Shown here: in pieces, positions 34,155-45,939 of the stretch
Numbering within the stretch: position 1 is the stretch's first letter
Layout of the letters: every line of letters begins with the position of its first letter
Source of the DNA: Blastomyces gilchristii SLH14081
Lineage: Eukaryota; Ascomycota; Eurotiomycetes; Onygenales; Ajellomycetaceae
NCBI RefSeq assembly: GCF_000003855.2
Contig: NW_003101674.1
Span: 539,694-603,693 of the forward strand
Reading direction: 5' to 3'
DNA: 64,000 bases
Position numbers and translations under genes: made by a program
Notes under the pieces: model-generated
What the model was told of the DNA's origin: nothing
Databases searched by the model: none
What the model saw: only the letters and a program-made list of their open reading frames with translations

Positions 34155-35453
34155 ATGAGCAACCCTTACGTCGCAAACCGCATAACCGGCCTAGCGCTGC
34201 GCATCGGAAGCCGNNNNNNNNNNNNNNNNNNNNNNNNNNNNNNNNNNNNNNNNNNNNNNNNNNNNNNNNNNNNNNNNNNNNNNNNNNNNNNNNNNNNNNN
34301 NNNNNNNNNNNNNNNNNNNNNNNNNNNNNNNNNNNNNNNNNNNNNNNNNNNNNNNNNNNNNNNNNNNNNNNNNNNNNNNNNNNNNNNNNNNNNNNNNNNN
34401 NNNNNNNNNNNNNNNNNNNNNNNNNNNNNNNNNNNNNNNNNNNNNNNNNNNNNNNNNNNNNNNNNNNNNNNNNNNNNNNNNNNNNNNNNNNNNNNNNNNN
34501 NNNNNNNNNNNNNNNNNNNNNNNNNNNNNNNNNNNNNNNNNNNNNNNNNNNNNNNNNNNNNNNNNNNNNNNNNNNNNNNNNNNNNNNNNNNNNNNNNNNN
34601 NNNNNNNNNNNNNNNNNNNNNNNNNNNNNNNNNNNNNNNNNNNNNNNNNNNNNNNNNNNNNNNNNNNNNNNNNNNNNNNNNNNNNNNTCCCAGCTGCTGT
34701 GGACGATGCCGTTGATGCGCTGCTTCTACCTCGAAAGCCACGCGCAGGCGTTTCTCGCTCGATATGTCTCGCGTGAGCGTGACGGGGTTTTCAGCGAGCG
34801 GGAATCCTGGCCGTCACGTCCCGCTGCGTTTACGTCACCGCATCATGATGCAACAGCAGCAGCAGGAGCAGCAGGAGCATCAGTGCGTTCCAGACAACGA
34901 CAATAATAGCGACGACGACATCGGGCACGTAGATTCAAACCAACACCTCCTCCCCAGAAACCCCACCCAACCCACCACCAGTCAACCCGTCTCCCCCAAA
35001 TCCAACTCCTTTAGCATCTTCTCCTGGTACCCCATCCTCGACTTCGTAATAACCCGCAAAGTCCGCAGCAGCCGCTCCAGGAACCCAGACAAATGCCTCC
35101 CAAACTTCCTCACAACCCTCTTCGACGAGTCCTACCTGCCCGACCTGACCGACCGCGCCTCGCCCTTCGCCTCACCCATCCACGCCTCCGATGACATGCT
35201 GCACCAAGGCTTGCCGTCTAACATATTCATGTACATGTGCGAGTGGGACATGCTGCTCGAGGAAGGGCAGGAGTTTGCGCAGCGGCTGGAAGGGATGGGG
35301 AAGAAGGTGCGGTCGATGATGGTGGCCAGCCAGCCGCATGCGTGGGATAAGAGTCCGAATCCGCTGAGGGATCAGGGGGCTGTGGATGTTTTGTATAGAC
35401 AGGCGTGTTATGAGATGGGGGCTATTTTTGAGAGGGGGCCCGCGGGGAGATGA
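34155..35453 (+). CDS. ERDH: Alpha/beta hydrolase fold-3 protein, probable ErdH; interrupted by gap
   Basis: The N-terminus MSNPYVANRITGLALRIGS runs into a 474-base gap. After it, the frame ending at 35453 contains the nucleophile elbow GFSASGN (Ser codon 34791-34793), CEWDMLLEEGQEF with the acid Asp, and SQPHAWDKSPNP with the His. The full Ser-Asp-His triad of the hydrolase_3 family is therefore visible. Between 34690 and 34764 a typical PAAVDDAVDAL helix is in a different frame, and LAVT (34807-34818) is also offset from GFSASGN. So one or more indels lie beside the gap, either assembly errors or real frameshifts. In other fungi ErdH, which removes Asp from ergosteryl-aspartate, lies next to ErdS; the position here agrees. 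A Gln-rich insert follows the elbow. Function is inferred from fold and neighbour. Confidence 0.65.
34214..34687. other. Assembly gap (474 N)
   Basis: Unresolved bases within the hydrolase gene. GC-rich sequence on both sides. Any open frames across the N run are meaningless. Confidence 1.
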
Positions 35454-36376
35454 GGTTGAATCTTTGTAGATTTTCTTTTTTGGAATAGGGGTTTGGGTTG
35501 TTTCTTTGGTTGTGCGGTGTATACTATTTACTACACTATAGATGGGGCTTTTCTTTGACTCCTTTACTTCATTCTCGGTTTTCTTACTCTTTCCCTGGCG
35601 ACCTGGGTACCCTTAATTGTTTCTCCTTTTCAGTCCGACTGGCCTAGGAGATTAGGAATAACTTGTTTGGGGATTGAAACGAAAATGAGAGGGGAGATGC
35701 AGAGAGGGAGGGATTTTGAGCCTAGGTTGGGTTCGTTCGTTTGATTAATTATTTTACCCGTTGCGTATGTATGTATATTATGTACAGTATGTTTAGTTTG
35801 AGATCGCAGGAGTTGACAGTTGATAAATGGTAAAAAATAATATATTAAATCATATTCTTTGAAAAAAAGAAGGTATAACTTGCGATTCTTTTTGTAAAAG
35901 TTCATAAAGAGGTGCATTCATCTGTTCCCAGCCAGGCTATTTGCTCATGATGCCATGATGCCATGACTTAAAAGGACATAAACCAATGAAAAGGGGACTG
36001 TTCCCCTCCCACAAAAGATAAATAAAAGAGAAATGGATAACACAAGGCCAATGAGACTGGAATAGATGTTTGAGTAAACAAGAAATATCGAGGGAAAAAA
36101 AAAACAAAAAGAGTCGCTAAAATACAGAGGGAAATAGGGTTAAAAAGAGGCTGTAAATAAATCCAGAGAGGATAAAGCAGAAAAAAAAAAATTAATAATA
36201 ATAAACAAACCCAACCAAAGCAAGCAAAACCTTCCTAGAAATGTCCAATGCGTGCCATGTCGTCTTTCATATTTTTGCCTCCATTATAAAGTAATGCAAG
36301 GTTTCAATCAACCCCTCCCTCTTTACATCAAAGGGCGGAAGAGAATCATAACATAAAATCAGCCAATAAAATAATT
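35454..36376. other. Convergent spacer, hydrolase / RRN3
   Basis: A/T-rich 3' flanks with poly-A tracts near 36100 and 36180. No gene seen. Confidence 0.5.
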
Positions 36377-38766
36377 TCAATCTTCATCCGTCCCCGTCCC
36401 CGTCTCCCCCTGCTCCTCACTATCCGCCCCTTCATCCCCCGTAAAACTCGCATCCGACGTCTCATCATCATCAAACTCATCCTCATCCTTCCGATCATCC
36501 ACCCCAGGAATCCCCCTCCACTCCAAATAATCACCGACAACCCACCGCCGGCTCCTGGGCAGATGATACGGGTCGAACGGGAAATACGCATCGAGCTGCG
36601 GGCCCATGTCGTCATCCGCTTTGGTCTCGCGCTCCACGTGGCCGAAGCGCGACTCCATCGCCAGCGCCGTCAGGCTGCGGAACGAGGAGATGCGGACCCG
36701 CTTGTTCGTCTCGATGAGGGAGTAGAGGTACATGAAGCCGAGGTGGTGGGTTAGGCGGGCGAACTCGGAGACGATGGCGGGCGAGCAGATTTTGAGGGGG
36801 TTGAGTTTCGAGTTGATGGCCGGGTGGAGGACGTCTTTGATCTGCGGCGGGAAGCGGGCGTCGTCGAGGTCGAGGTTGTCTAGCCAGTCTGAGGAGGCTG
36901 GGGTGATGGTGATGTCGGCTTCTAGCGCGGCGGTGGTGAGGTCGCGCCAGCGGAAGCAGAAGATGTAGAGGAGGGCTTGGGCGGTGGAGTAGAAAGGGCC
37001 GTAGCGTTTCAGGTCGGGCCCTCGGCAGGTGGGTTCGTATTCGTTCTGGAGGTTTTTGAGATGTGTGCCGAGCAGGTCGAAGACGTCGCGGACGACTTCG
37101 CTGGAGACGTGGGCGCCTCGGGCGACGAAACTGGCGAGATATGCGGCAGCATATTGGCGGATGATGGTTGGTTGGGATTTGGAGAAGATGATCTGCACGC
37201 AGGTGGTGGCGAAGCGGTCGATGAAGATTGGAGAGGATTGCGAATAGTGGAATAGAAGGAATTGGGTGTGGCGGGAGCGGTAGGTGGGGAGGATTATGGT
37301 TTGGAAGTGTGAAAGGAGGAGGTCGTTGGCAGTCTCTTTTTCGTCGACTGTGCCATAGTTGAAAGGTACGGAGTAGTATTCAAATAGAATGTCGATCATG
37401 AAGTCGATCTTTTGCTTCGTGTCTACTCGTTGTTTGGCGCGTTGAGCTTCGATATCGCTTAGATCGTCGTCCTCACTGGCAATCGTCTCCGTATCCGAAT
37501 CCTCATCGTCGTATTCATCGCCTAATGCTATTGCTTCCGGCGAGGACATTGCGACGGGGTTGTCATCATCAATATCCTCATCTGCATCCTCCAAATCCAC
37601 CTGGAACTGTACATCAATCTTCACGAGCTTTTCCGTGACGAGAGCAAGGATATCCGAACGTAGTTCGGGGGCGTAGTCAATGATTTTGATGATATTCCGC
37701 GTATACACGATATGCGCCTTCGCGGTGTCCGTATCATAGGGGAAGCTGGACGCAATCAGAGGCGACAAAGCACCGCTACCGGCGGGGATAAGCTGAATGA
37801 TATATCTAATGGCCATGTGAACTCTAGCGTAGATCTCCGACGGGTACACAACGGGATATCCGGGCAGCTTTCCAACGCGAGGACCAACTAAAAATACAAA
37901 TAGTTTCTAGTTAGCCACGCCATTATTATTATTTCCAGCCAGGGAAAAAAAAAAAAAAGGAAGATGATCCACTCACCCTGCCTCAACCCATGCACCAAAA
38001 CCCTCAGCACAGAATTCAAGTACGTCCCCCTAGCCGCCGCCAACGTGCCCAAAAACCTCACAAAGAGCTTAACGTAACCCTCGTCTCTCCCAAGCCACTC
38101 GCTCCCCAACACCGCATGCACAAGCCCACTACAGCTCCCATCCAGCGCCGACACGTTCGAAAACAGACCCAGCAAGTGATTCCTCAACGACGTCGGAGAC
38201 GGCAGGTCATACACAGGCGACCCATCATCCTCCAGCTCCTTGGGATCCGCCGTAAATATCTCCTTGACGCGGTCATACGCCTCGCTGTCGCCCATCAAAT
38301 GGCGCTGGATGGCTCGACGGACCTCCTCGCGCACCATCGCTATGCTTTTCTCTGCAGCGGCAGCACCAGCTCCAGGTCCAGGTCCAGGCCCAGGATTATT
38401 ACTACCAATACCGTGCTGCTCCGCCTCTTCATCCCGCCGCTGCTGTCTGTGATTCGTATTCGGCATATCCATCTCAAACGTGACGCGCGCCCGTTTCTTC
38501 GCGGGGGAAGAAGGGATTGTCACAGGACTGGTGCCGCCCTGCTCCTCGTCGTCCAGATCATCAGATGAAATCCCCAAGTCCGAAATGCTGCCCGACGACA
38601 TATCCATCTCGACCCTCTTGCGCTTTTGGCCAATTGTGCTCGTAGCGGGTGTGGACGTAGAGGTTTTGAGGATAGACTTTGAAGGTTTCAGCTTCGACGA
38701 AGGGGTTGGCATTGCTCTTGGGTTCACCACAGTCGGAGCAAGGAGGACGGGAACTGCAGAGACCAT
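36377..38766 (-). CDS. RRN3: RNA polymerase I initiation factor Rrn3
   Basis: Complement of 37977-38766 and 36377-37887 (2301 nt, 766 aa), with an 89-bp intron (gtgagt..ttttag) splitting a Val codon. The N-terminal ~120 residues are disordered with basic SPAKKRARV and GQKRKRVE stretches, likely nuclear signals. The HEAT-like Rrn3 fold follows: EEVRRAIQRHLMGDSEAYD, YVKLFVRFLGTLAAARGTYL, YPSEIYARVHMAIRYIIQL, FDLLGTHLKNLQNEYEPTCR and YLYSLIETNKRVRISSFRSL. An acidic insert (EDADEDIDDDN, DDEDSDTETIASEDDD) and an acidic tail are normal for the family. Rrn3/TIF-IA bridges Pol I to promoter-bound core factor in the nucleolus and is regulated by phosphorylation; the serine-rich acidic insert is the likely target. 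Confidence 0.94.
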
Positions 38767-39442
38767 TTCAGTGGGCTATTTTTTTCTCCTCTCCTGTCTC
38801 CTGTTGGTTGCTGGTCTTTGTGCGTGTCGCTATGATGCCTATAGCTAGGCGGGGAGTTGGTATGATTGATCTTGCCCAGAGTAGCGGTTTCGCCGTTAAA
38901 TAGGGATGGAAATGAACCGCGGTGAAAAATAAGTAGGGATGCAAGCCGTCTATTTAACAACTCGCAACCGGACGGACACAACACACACCCCCCTCCACCT
39001 CCAGTGATGGAGATCAGAATTTGAAGTCCAATGTATATCAAAAGGCTGGGATAGGAGTGAATGTGTGACAGACGAGAGCAACAATTAGCTGCAGGCAGAA
39101 AAAAAAAAAAAAAAAAACCAAACGCCCCGCTCTTCCGAAGTGTCCTTGTTCCTCGTTCCTTTCCTTTTCCCGATTTAATATGATTTTTATATTTTGTACA
39201 CAAAAGATTTAATTTATTTATTCTGCCTCCTTTTCCTGGGATTCGCGAATATCCAGAGATGTCGAGAAGACCCGTGGGAGGAGAGAGTAGAGGAGGAGCT
39301 TTACTTGAGAAATGGCAATAAGCAAATCATATTATTTTCGTTTTATTCCCCCTCCAGTTCCGATGGTTAGATAGTGAAGTGTATGTGACATGAAGAGATG
39401 AGGGATTGAGAAATCCAGCTAAAAAATAAAAGATGAAAAATG

Positions 39443-39479
<37 letters not shown>
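39443..39479. repeat. Poly-A homopolymer (37 nt)
   Basis: Uninterrupted A run on the + strand, intergenic. No retroelement body was recognised upstream of it. Confidence 0.9.
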
Positions 39480-39482
<3 letters not shown>

Positions 39483-40662
39483 ACAGGAATAGGAGGGGAG
39501 GGAGGGTTTATCTCTTCGTCGCCGGTGTTTGGTGGGCTTCCACTTCATTTGGAGGTTTGGGCGTGGCAACCAAAGAAATATTTTTTTTTCTTTTTTTTTC
39601 TTTTTTTTGGCAGTAAATTAGTTTTACGTTAACCCACATTCGCAAAGGCGGTGAGAAGCTTTTCTAACCTCTTGTTGATTCATTCCCCCTGATATTTCAC
39701 ATTTTAACAGCGGGGGATGCTTTCTTCAAGCCATCATTTGAGACAGATGCTAATATCTTTTTTTTTTCCCTTCTCTATACTAACTATTCATCATCTCTAT
39801 CTCTTCTACAGAGTACTTTTTGCTGCATTTCTTTTCCTTCTTTTCCTTCTTTTCCCGGGCGGGCGGGGCTCAGTGCCATATAACCACGTGACTTGGAAAC
39901 CCTATGCCAAGCCAAGATTCTTATCTCCGGGTTGGTTGGGCAGGACTCAACGCCTTACCGGATCGGGTTAGTATAATTGATTTGTGGTCGGTCTCAATTT
40001 TTTTTTTTTTTTTTTGTCGCGAAACGAATCATTTAATATTCCATTCCAGGTTCCAGGAAGAATAGAATATTTAATAATAGACAGAAAAGAAAACTCGTCC
40101 GTAACTCTCCCATCTTTTTTTCCTGCTGCCTATCCCTCACACAACGAACCACAACGAACGCAAGGCAATTTCCCCCCTCCCTCCAGCCAAGACCAAACTA
40201 TGATGTGAAAATCAAGAAGAAACAATATCAATTGCCCTTCTCTAGATCTGAGGGGGATGCACTCCATGCTGTACTGTACTGATATGGCGCATGAAAAGCA
40301 AGATACATACACACACACGCACACGCACACATATATATATATATATGAACATTGACATTATCGCTGATAAATAATACATGGTTCCTCCATTTCTGCCGCC
40401 GTGTAACAACAACACAAACACACAACACAACAGAAAACAAAAAAAACCCAGCGCCCCAGCCTCCTTTTAAACTGCCACGAAGTAGTTACTCCGTAGTCAT
40501 TATTATTAAAATCCCCGCGAATTACTCCGGACACAAAAAAAGTGTCGTCGGAATCAGACTGGAGAATCAATGTCGCGAGCTCCCTTGCTGGCCCTGAAAT
40601 CAAAGACAAGACTGAGATTGACTGAAACTTCAACAACATGAAACGGGTTGGATTTAACTATA

Positions 40663-40711
40663 CCTAACCCTTAACCTAACCTAACCTAACCTAACCTAAC
40701 CTTAACTAACC
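40663..40711 (+). repeat. Interstitial telomere-like (AACCT)n array
   Basis: CCTAACCCTTAACCTAACC starts a run of about five to six perfect AACCT units, ending CCTTAACTAACC. One unit is CCCTTA, close to the usual fungal telomere repeat (TTAGGG on the other strand); the rest correspond to TTAGG. Confidence 0.85.
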
Positions 40712-41687
40712 ACATTTTATACCTTGATTTTGACAAACCTCCTGTGGAGTTTAGCGAAAGTAAGTCACATAGAGAGGTGAATAAGAACAGGATTCTGTTT
40801 CTTTTTTTTTTTTTTTTTTCTCATATCAAATGTTCACACAAAACAAGGTTTTATTTTTAATTGATTTGCGAATTTTTGTATGTGTGTAGATCATCAGGGA
40901 GCTGCTAGCTAGCTGAGCTAGCTAGTTAATAAGATAACCATATTTTCTGATTCCTCTTCTCAGAATCAACGGTCCGGCCCCCGGCCTGCTTTGAAGCAAT
41001 TTTGTTCCAGGAAACTTGAAATAGAAATAATAAAAAAGAAGGAGTCCCCACCCACCCACCCATAACCATACGCAGTACATACCTAACCTTTCAAATCTAA
41101 TGAGCCAAAGAACAAGGTTCAATACATGAGCAGATTAAACAAGGAATAAGGAGGGGGAAAAGAGGGAGTCGAAAACGGAGTGAAAAGCGGGGTGGTAAAT
41201 TTTTTGTGAGAACTATGCTTATACCATCATGGGGAGGTCAAAAAGTAAAACGTAGCTACCTATATTTGCAATTTGAGATACATGGGAGAAGATAAGAAAG
41301 AAGAAATGGTAAAACAAGATATATTGAAGCGACGATTTGGGGGGATATAATGTAAATATTTCACATGCGTGTCAATAGCCCGGTCAATTGATCGGTCAAT
41401 TGATCGGTCAAATGGAATCAGATCAAGATACATAGATAAGTAGGTTAGATAAAATAAAAAGCCAGCTGGTTTAAAAACGAAGGGCAACCAGATGACGGGG
41501 GAGAAGGAGGATGGGATGGGCGGAAAACGCTCGGCAAGAGAAATATGGCAGAACACAGTCAACAACAGAAAAAAGAAAAAAGAAAAAGAAAAGAAAAAAC
41601 GTCCATCAAGCGGTCAATCATAAGCAGAAGAGGAAATGAAAGCAGCATATTCCTCCTCTAGAAAAAAAAATTTCTCTTCGTGTGTTC

Positions 41688-42743
41688 CTATATCCATGCA
41701 TTCCCGCGAACCAGTCTCTCACTATCACCACCATATCCCTTCCCACGATATCCCTTCCCACCACTGCTATACCCAACCACATCATCAAAAGTACTCCGAT
41801 ACAGCCCTTCAATCTCCATGATATAGTCCTCCACCGCAAATTTATACAATCCCTTCTGCACCAGCGTCTGCTCCTCCTCCACAATCACAGCGTTCCGCAC
41901 TGTAGCAAATTCCTCTGCGACCTCATTGACCTGCTCCAGCTCCTTGCCGAAAGGGTGTGGTTGTTGAGCGGTGGAGATGGAGTTGGGTGCGGAGTCTTCG
42001 GGGACCTGGTGGAGTCGTTCTTGGCTGAGGCGGGAGGAGCGGGTACTGCTTTGGGTGCTGTGGCTGCGACTGAGAGAGTGGGAGTGGGAGTTCGATACGG
42101 ACTGGGAGTGGGTGAGGGAGGTGGTTGAGTCTTTAGATATTGATCTCTGGCGAGCTAATTCCTGATGAGATTTTTTTGTATGCGATAGTGATCGATGGGG
42201 GAGCTTTGGGGTTTGGGAGATGGAAGAGGAGGTTGAGGAGCGGGTGTAGTGGTGTGTTGAGTTGGAGCGCTTGGGAGAGTCGAAGAAACCAGAGAGATGA
42301 TTCGGTTCTGGTGTGATGGGTGAAGCTTCTTCGGTCGACAGGTCTGGAGAGGTGATTGGGGTGCCGGAGCGTTGCGAAGGCGAGGGAATAGAAGACGAGG
42401 ATGAAGATGCAGAAGATGGGTTTGTAATATCTGAGTCCGAACCGGAGCGGAAGGAGGAGGACGACGAATTGGCTTGTGATGCGGAGGATTTTTTTAATTC
42501 TGGCGATGGCTGGGATTTATTGATTTTAGATTTAGCTTTGGGGAGATCAGGCGCATTGTATGCGAGGAGGTTTGTGGTTGACAACAATCGCACTGGCAAA
42601 GAGATATCCTTTCGTTTGATTGTTCCCGCAGCGAATTTCTGTTGGCCTTCGCGATATGGCATGGGTGCGGAAACAACGACTGGCTTCTGCTGGCGCTTGG
42701 TAAACGCTCTGCTCAGTGAGCTGGACATAGTGGAGGTCGCCAT
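41688..42743 (-). CDS. Serine-rich fungal protein of unknown function
   Basis: 351 aa, single exon. The frame extends upstream to a TTG at 42842; the ATG at 42743 (MATSTMSSSLSRAFTKRQQK) is chosen, and 42728 is an alternative. Residues about 20-75 look structured (PYREGQQKFAAGTIKRKDIS, LLSTTNLLAYNAPDL). About 80-270 is low-complexity Ser/His/Arg with many SP and RS pairs, likely disordered and phosphorylated. The C-terminus is more conserved in character: VNEVAEEFATVRNAV, then LYKFAVEDYIMEIEGLYRS and a Gly-rich end. No membrane segment or known domain. The low-complexity GA-rich DNA upstream to 43700 probably belongs to its 5' UTR/promoter. Confidence 0.65.
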   Translation of the reverse strand: MATSTMSSSLSRAFTKRQQKPVVVSAPMPYREGQQKFAAGTIKRKDISLPVRLLSTTNLLAYNAPDLPKAKSKINKSQPSPELKKSSASQANSSSSSFRSGSDSDITNPSSASSSSSSIPSPSQRSGTPITSPDLSTEEASPITPEPNHLSGFFDSPKRSNSTHHYTRSSTSSSISQTPKLPHRSLSHTKKSHQELARQRSISKDSTTSLTHSQSVSNSHSHSLSRSHSTQSSTRSSRLSQERLHQVPEDSAPNSISTAQQPHPFGKELEQVNEVAEEFATVRNAVIVEEEQTLVQKGLYKFAVEDYIMEIEGLYRSTFDDVVGYSSGGKGYRGKGYGGDSERLVRGNAWI

Positions 42744-45700
42744 GAGCAACTTCTCTGATCTGTTAAAAGACAAATCGGGGCCTATTTTGAGGAGTTCGGT
42801 GGTTTTGGTGGATGTAATTGTATGTCGCAGTGAGAACGACAAACCACCTATGCGAGGGGAGGGTTTGCGCTTCCCTTTTTAGATGTCAGGAGTTATCGAT
42901 CCCCCACACACGCCGGTGGACGTAACCGTCGGATAAAAAGAAGGATAAATGTAAACCGAAACAACAAATACAAGTAGAAAAGAAGTGAAAAACTAAAAAA
43001 AATCAAGGGGTATATAAGCCCCAAACCACGACGCAAGCGGGTTTCGGGTTTCGGGTTTGGCAATAAAAAAATAACTAAGAAGTCGATTGATCCACGAGAC
43101 GCTATATGTTTCCTGGAAATGGGGTACACTAGGTACTTGTGTGTATTTTGCCGGAAGAGGCAGAAGAGCGTAGTCCAGCTGCTGGTTTGAAAGGAGGGAT
43201 AGTTGGGTCAATGTAAAGGGCTGAAAGCAACAGCGGCGCAGAGAGTTGGAAGAGATATGAATCAAAGAATAATGAATGGAAAGGGGGGGGGGGAGGAGGA
43301 GGAGGAGGGTTGATGCTCTGCAAGTTTTGTTGGTTTTGGCTGATGCACGAGGAAGAAGCGCGCAGTTGGCCAAAGAAGGGAGGGGGAGAAGGGGGAAAGA
43401 GGTGGGTAGAAAAAGGAGTGGGCGACAACCAGGACGCACGACGACCAGAGAAAGAAGGAATGTGAGAAGAAGAAGCGAAGATAAGGAGAGTGAAGTCAAA
43501 TATTCCACAAAATGTACAGCATGAGAAGAGTAAGAGAGTGTGGATATGAGAGAGAGGACAGAAAATGACGACGAAGGAAGGTGATTATTGAAGAAACGAC
43601 AGATAGAAGGAGGAGGAGGATGAGGAGGAGGAAGCGCACCACTTGCTGCTGAAACCCAGGAGTAGAGTAGAGTAGTAGTGTAGTAGTGCTGGCCCGTGGG
43701 AATGGGAGTGGGAGGGAGCGAAAGGGGTTTGGGTTTGACTGAGTTAGTTACGGGCGACAGCGACAAGGCGTGGATCTGGCATGGATCATCTGGCTGCTTG
43801 CGTTGACTCGTTGCTGATGGGCGCGCGCGGGGTTAGCACTTATTAGATTCTGGGCGCGCCGCTATCCCACACAGGAGTGAAGCATATCACTGACATATGC
43901 CAGTCGAAAGTCGAAACTCCCCAAAGGTTCAAATCAAACATTATCCTCACCATGGAACCTCTTGGCCTCTTGGCAGGGCAGCAACCATTCCATCGCAGCC
44001 TACCAGCCAAATGCCAGCAGCCAATGCCAGCTCTCAGTTCTGGATAGTGGGACCCGCTAAGATAACCGCCCCTGGCCCCTCAACCGTCAACCGTGTTTCC
44101 TCGACGACTCCGCTCGCCGACTCCTCTTGATTCCTTCCTCCCTCTCTTCTGCAACCGGTCACGTCCACCAGTCAAACCAGTCAAACCAGCCAAACCACTC
44201 GCAGAAGAGAAGCAACCCCTCCGCTGCAAAAATGCTTCCCGGCCCCTGGGCGGGCCCCCGCCATCCTCGCCCCCATTGGACGTTGGCCCTTGTCGCTGTT
44301 GTGACTTTTGTCAGGCGCCAGCAATCATGCACAACTTTTCGCGACTTGGGCAAACTCTACGGAGTTTCAAAAATGCGCCAGCGCCTGTGTTGATTGGCCT
44401 TGGACGGTTCTAGTTGAACGTGGTTAGAAAAATGCTGAACATGGACAGAAAAGGAAAATCAAAAATTCTAGTCATGTCACTCTAAAATACATAACATAGT
44501 ACACACTACAATATTCAATACGCACAGGTATATATTGAGGATGAGAATTACAGAGTAGTTGCTCTCCAGAAGGATAGTGTAGTACACTGAAAAACACTTC
44601 TAATTTTTTAAATATTTATTAGAATGTGTACGGAGTATTTTAGATAGAGTTGACTGGCTAGATAACCCCGTTACCAACACCCCTGGACCAACGGGCCTGG
44701 CGTGGAGGTTTAATTCCTTGTGCCTGACCACTGACACCATATTCAAACTTTCGTCCCGCCCTTGGCTCGCTTCTTATTACTCTGCCATCCGTACTCCATT
44801 CATACTCCGTTGCTCCGTTCCTCCGTAGTTAACGCAAGGGGGGGGCAAGGAATGTGTCCGAGCGGTCTTTGCAGCTATGGCGCTTTTTATTAGTATTAAT
44901 TAACTATTTATGCTCGATGTTCTGCATCTTCGAGCACGAAAAACAAAACCACAAAAAATAAAACAAACCCTTTTTTTCTTTTTTTCTTTTTTTCTTTTTC
45001 TTTTTTTTTTTTAGGCTCGCTCCCGACCAAAAAAGGAAAAAAGAAAGAAAAAGAGCCACTCAAAAGCCTTTCCACGAATTCAGGCAAAAACGCCTCAACC
45101 TAGGTGTCGATCTGCCACGTTGGAAAACAAGCTGGCAGAAAGTCCTTATTATCATTATTTTCAAACTCTCCCCACTCCACTCCACTCCACTCTTTTGCCT
45201 TTCCTTGAGAGCACTTTCTGCGAGCCTGCGTTGGCCGAGAATTCCTTTCTCCTTTTCGCTCCGAGAAATATCTCTTGTTTGCTGACCTGGTCCAGTCAGC
45301 TTTTCTTCTGCAGGACGGTAATCTGACTTCCGAATCTAACTTACCTTGGTATGATGATGGCACCGAGCGAAAAAGAAAGTGGAAAAGTTTGAGACTAAAA
45401 AAAGAAGTTAAAAAGAAAAAAATATTCATTGTCATCCCCGGGGTCTCATCAAATATTGCTGACCACCTCTCTCTCCTCCTTCCTCCTCCTCCTCCTCCTC
45501 TTACCTCTGATGCTATAAATATAATGTATATTTATGCATGTTAGCAATGCCTGACATAGTGCCAACCAACAACAACAATAATCACATACATCAAGAAAGT
45601 CGCAGGAAATCCGTTGGTTTCTTTCCCCTGAGCTACGTCTCTGAACCTCTTTCATCATTTTTCCACCCAACCAACCTCAAAACTCAGGTTAGCGAAACGT

Positions 45701-45939
45701 AGAATCAGCACTCAACATCCAACATCTCACTGTATTCGGAATTTATATATATATATATATATATATATCTCTCTCTCTATAGCTAGATATACCTTCAACC
45801 TTCATCTCTCCTCTATACACACTCCTCTCCCCGTGGATCCTCTTCAGAGAAATTCCGCATAAGCTTCTGCTCAATGCTCACCATCAGCCATCACACACAC
45901 GGCGCTTCACATCACCTGGCGGTGAACCGTGAGACATTT
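42744..45939. other. Long intergenic region, low complexity
   Basis: GA-rich sequence (about 43270-43660, with GGA and AGG runs) lies upstream of the serine-rich gene. A GC-rich patch follows at about 43800-44420, and poly-T tracts at 44970-45013. There is also a CCT array near 45480 and an (AT)n run at about 45745-45768. Several open frames of 80-250 codons here are compositional artefacts. No gene supported. Confidence 0.45.

Larger units (their letters stand above)
38767..41687. other. Long intergenic region with simple repeats
   Basis: 2.9 kb without a supported gene. It holds poly-A and poly-T runs (39101-39117, 39443-39479, 39996-40015, 40802-40820), a (CA)n/(TA)n stretch at 40306-40346, the AACCT array at 40663-40711 and a GCTAGCTAGC cluster near 40903-40925. 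Short open frames have no domain. Confidence 0.5.

Noticed and set aside
34124..34906. Long open frames spanning the N run
   Set aside because: Most of their length is unresolved bases; only the flanking pieces with hydrolase motifs are used.
42993..43766. 257-codon minus-strand open frame rich in Pro/Ser/Leu
   Set aside because: Low-complexity pyrimidine-rich DNA, no domain, overlaps the likely 5' region of the serine-rich gene.
44093..44413. Overlapping 64-106 codon frames in a GC-rich patch
   Set aside because: Compositional; no start context, domain or splice evidence.
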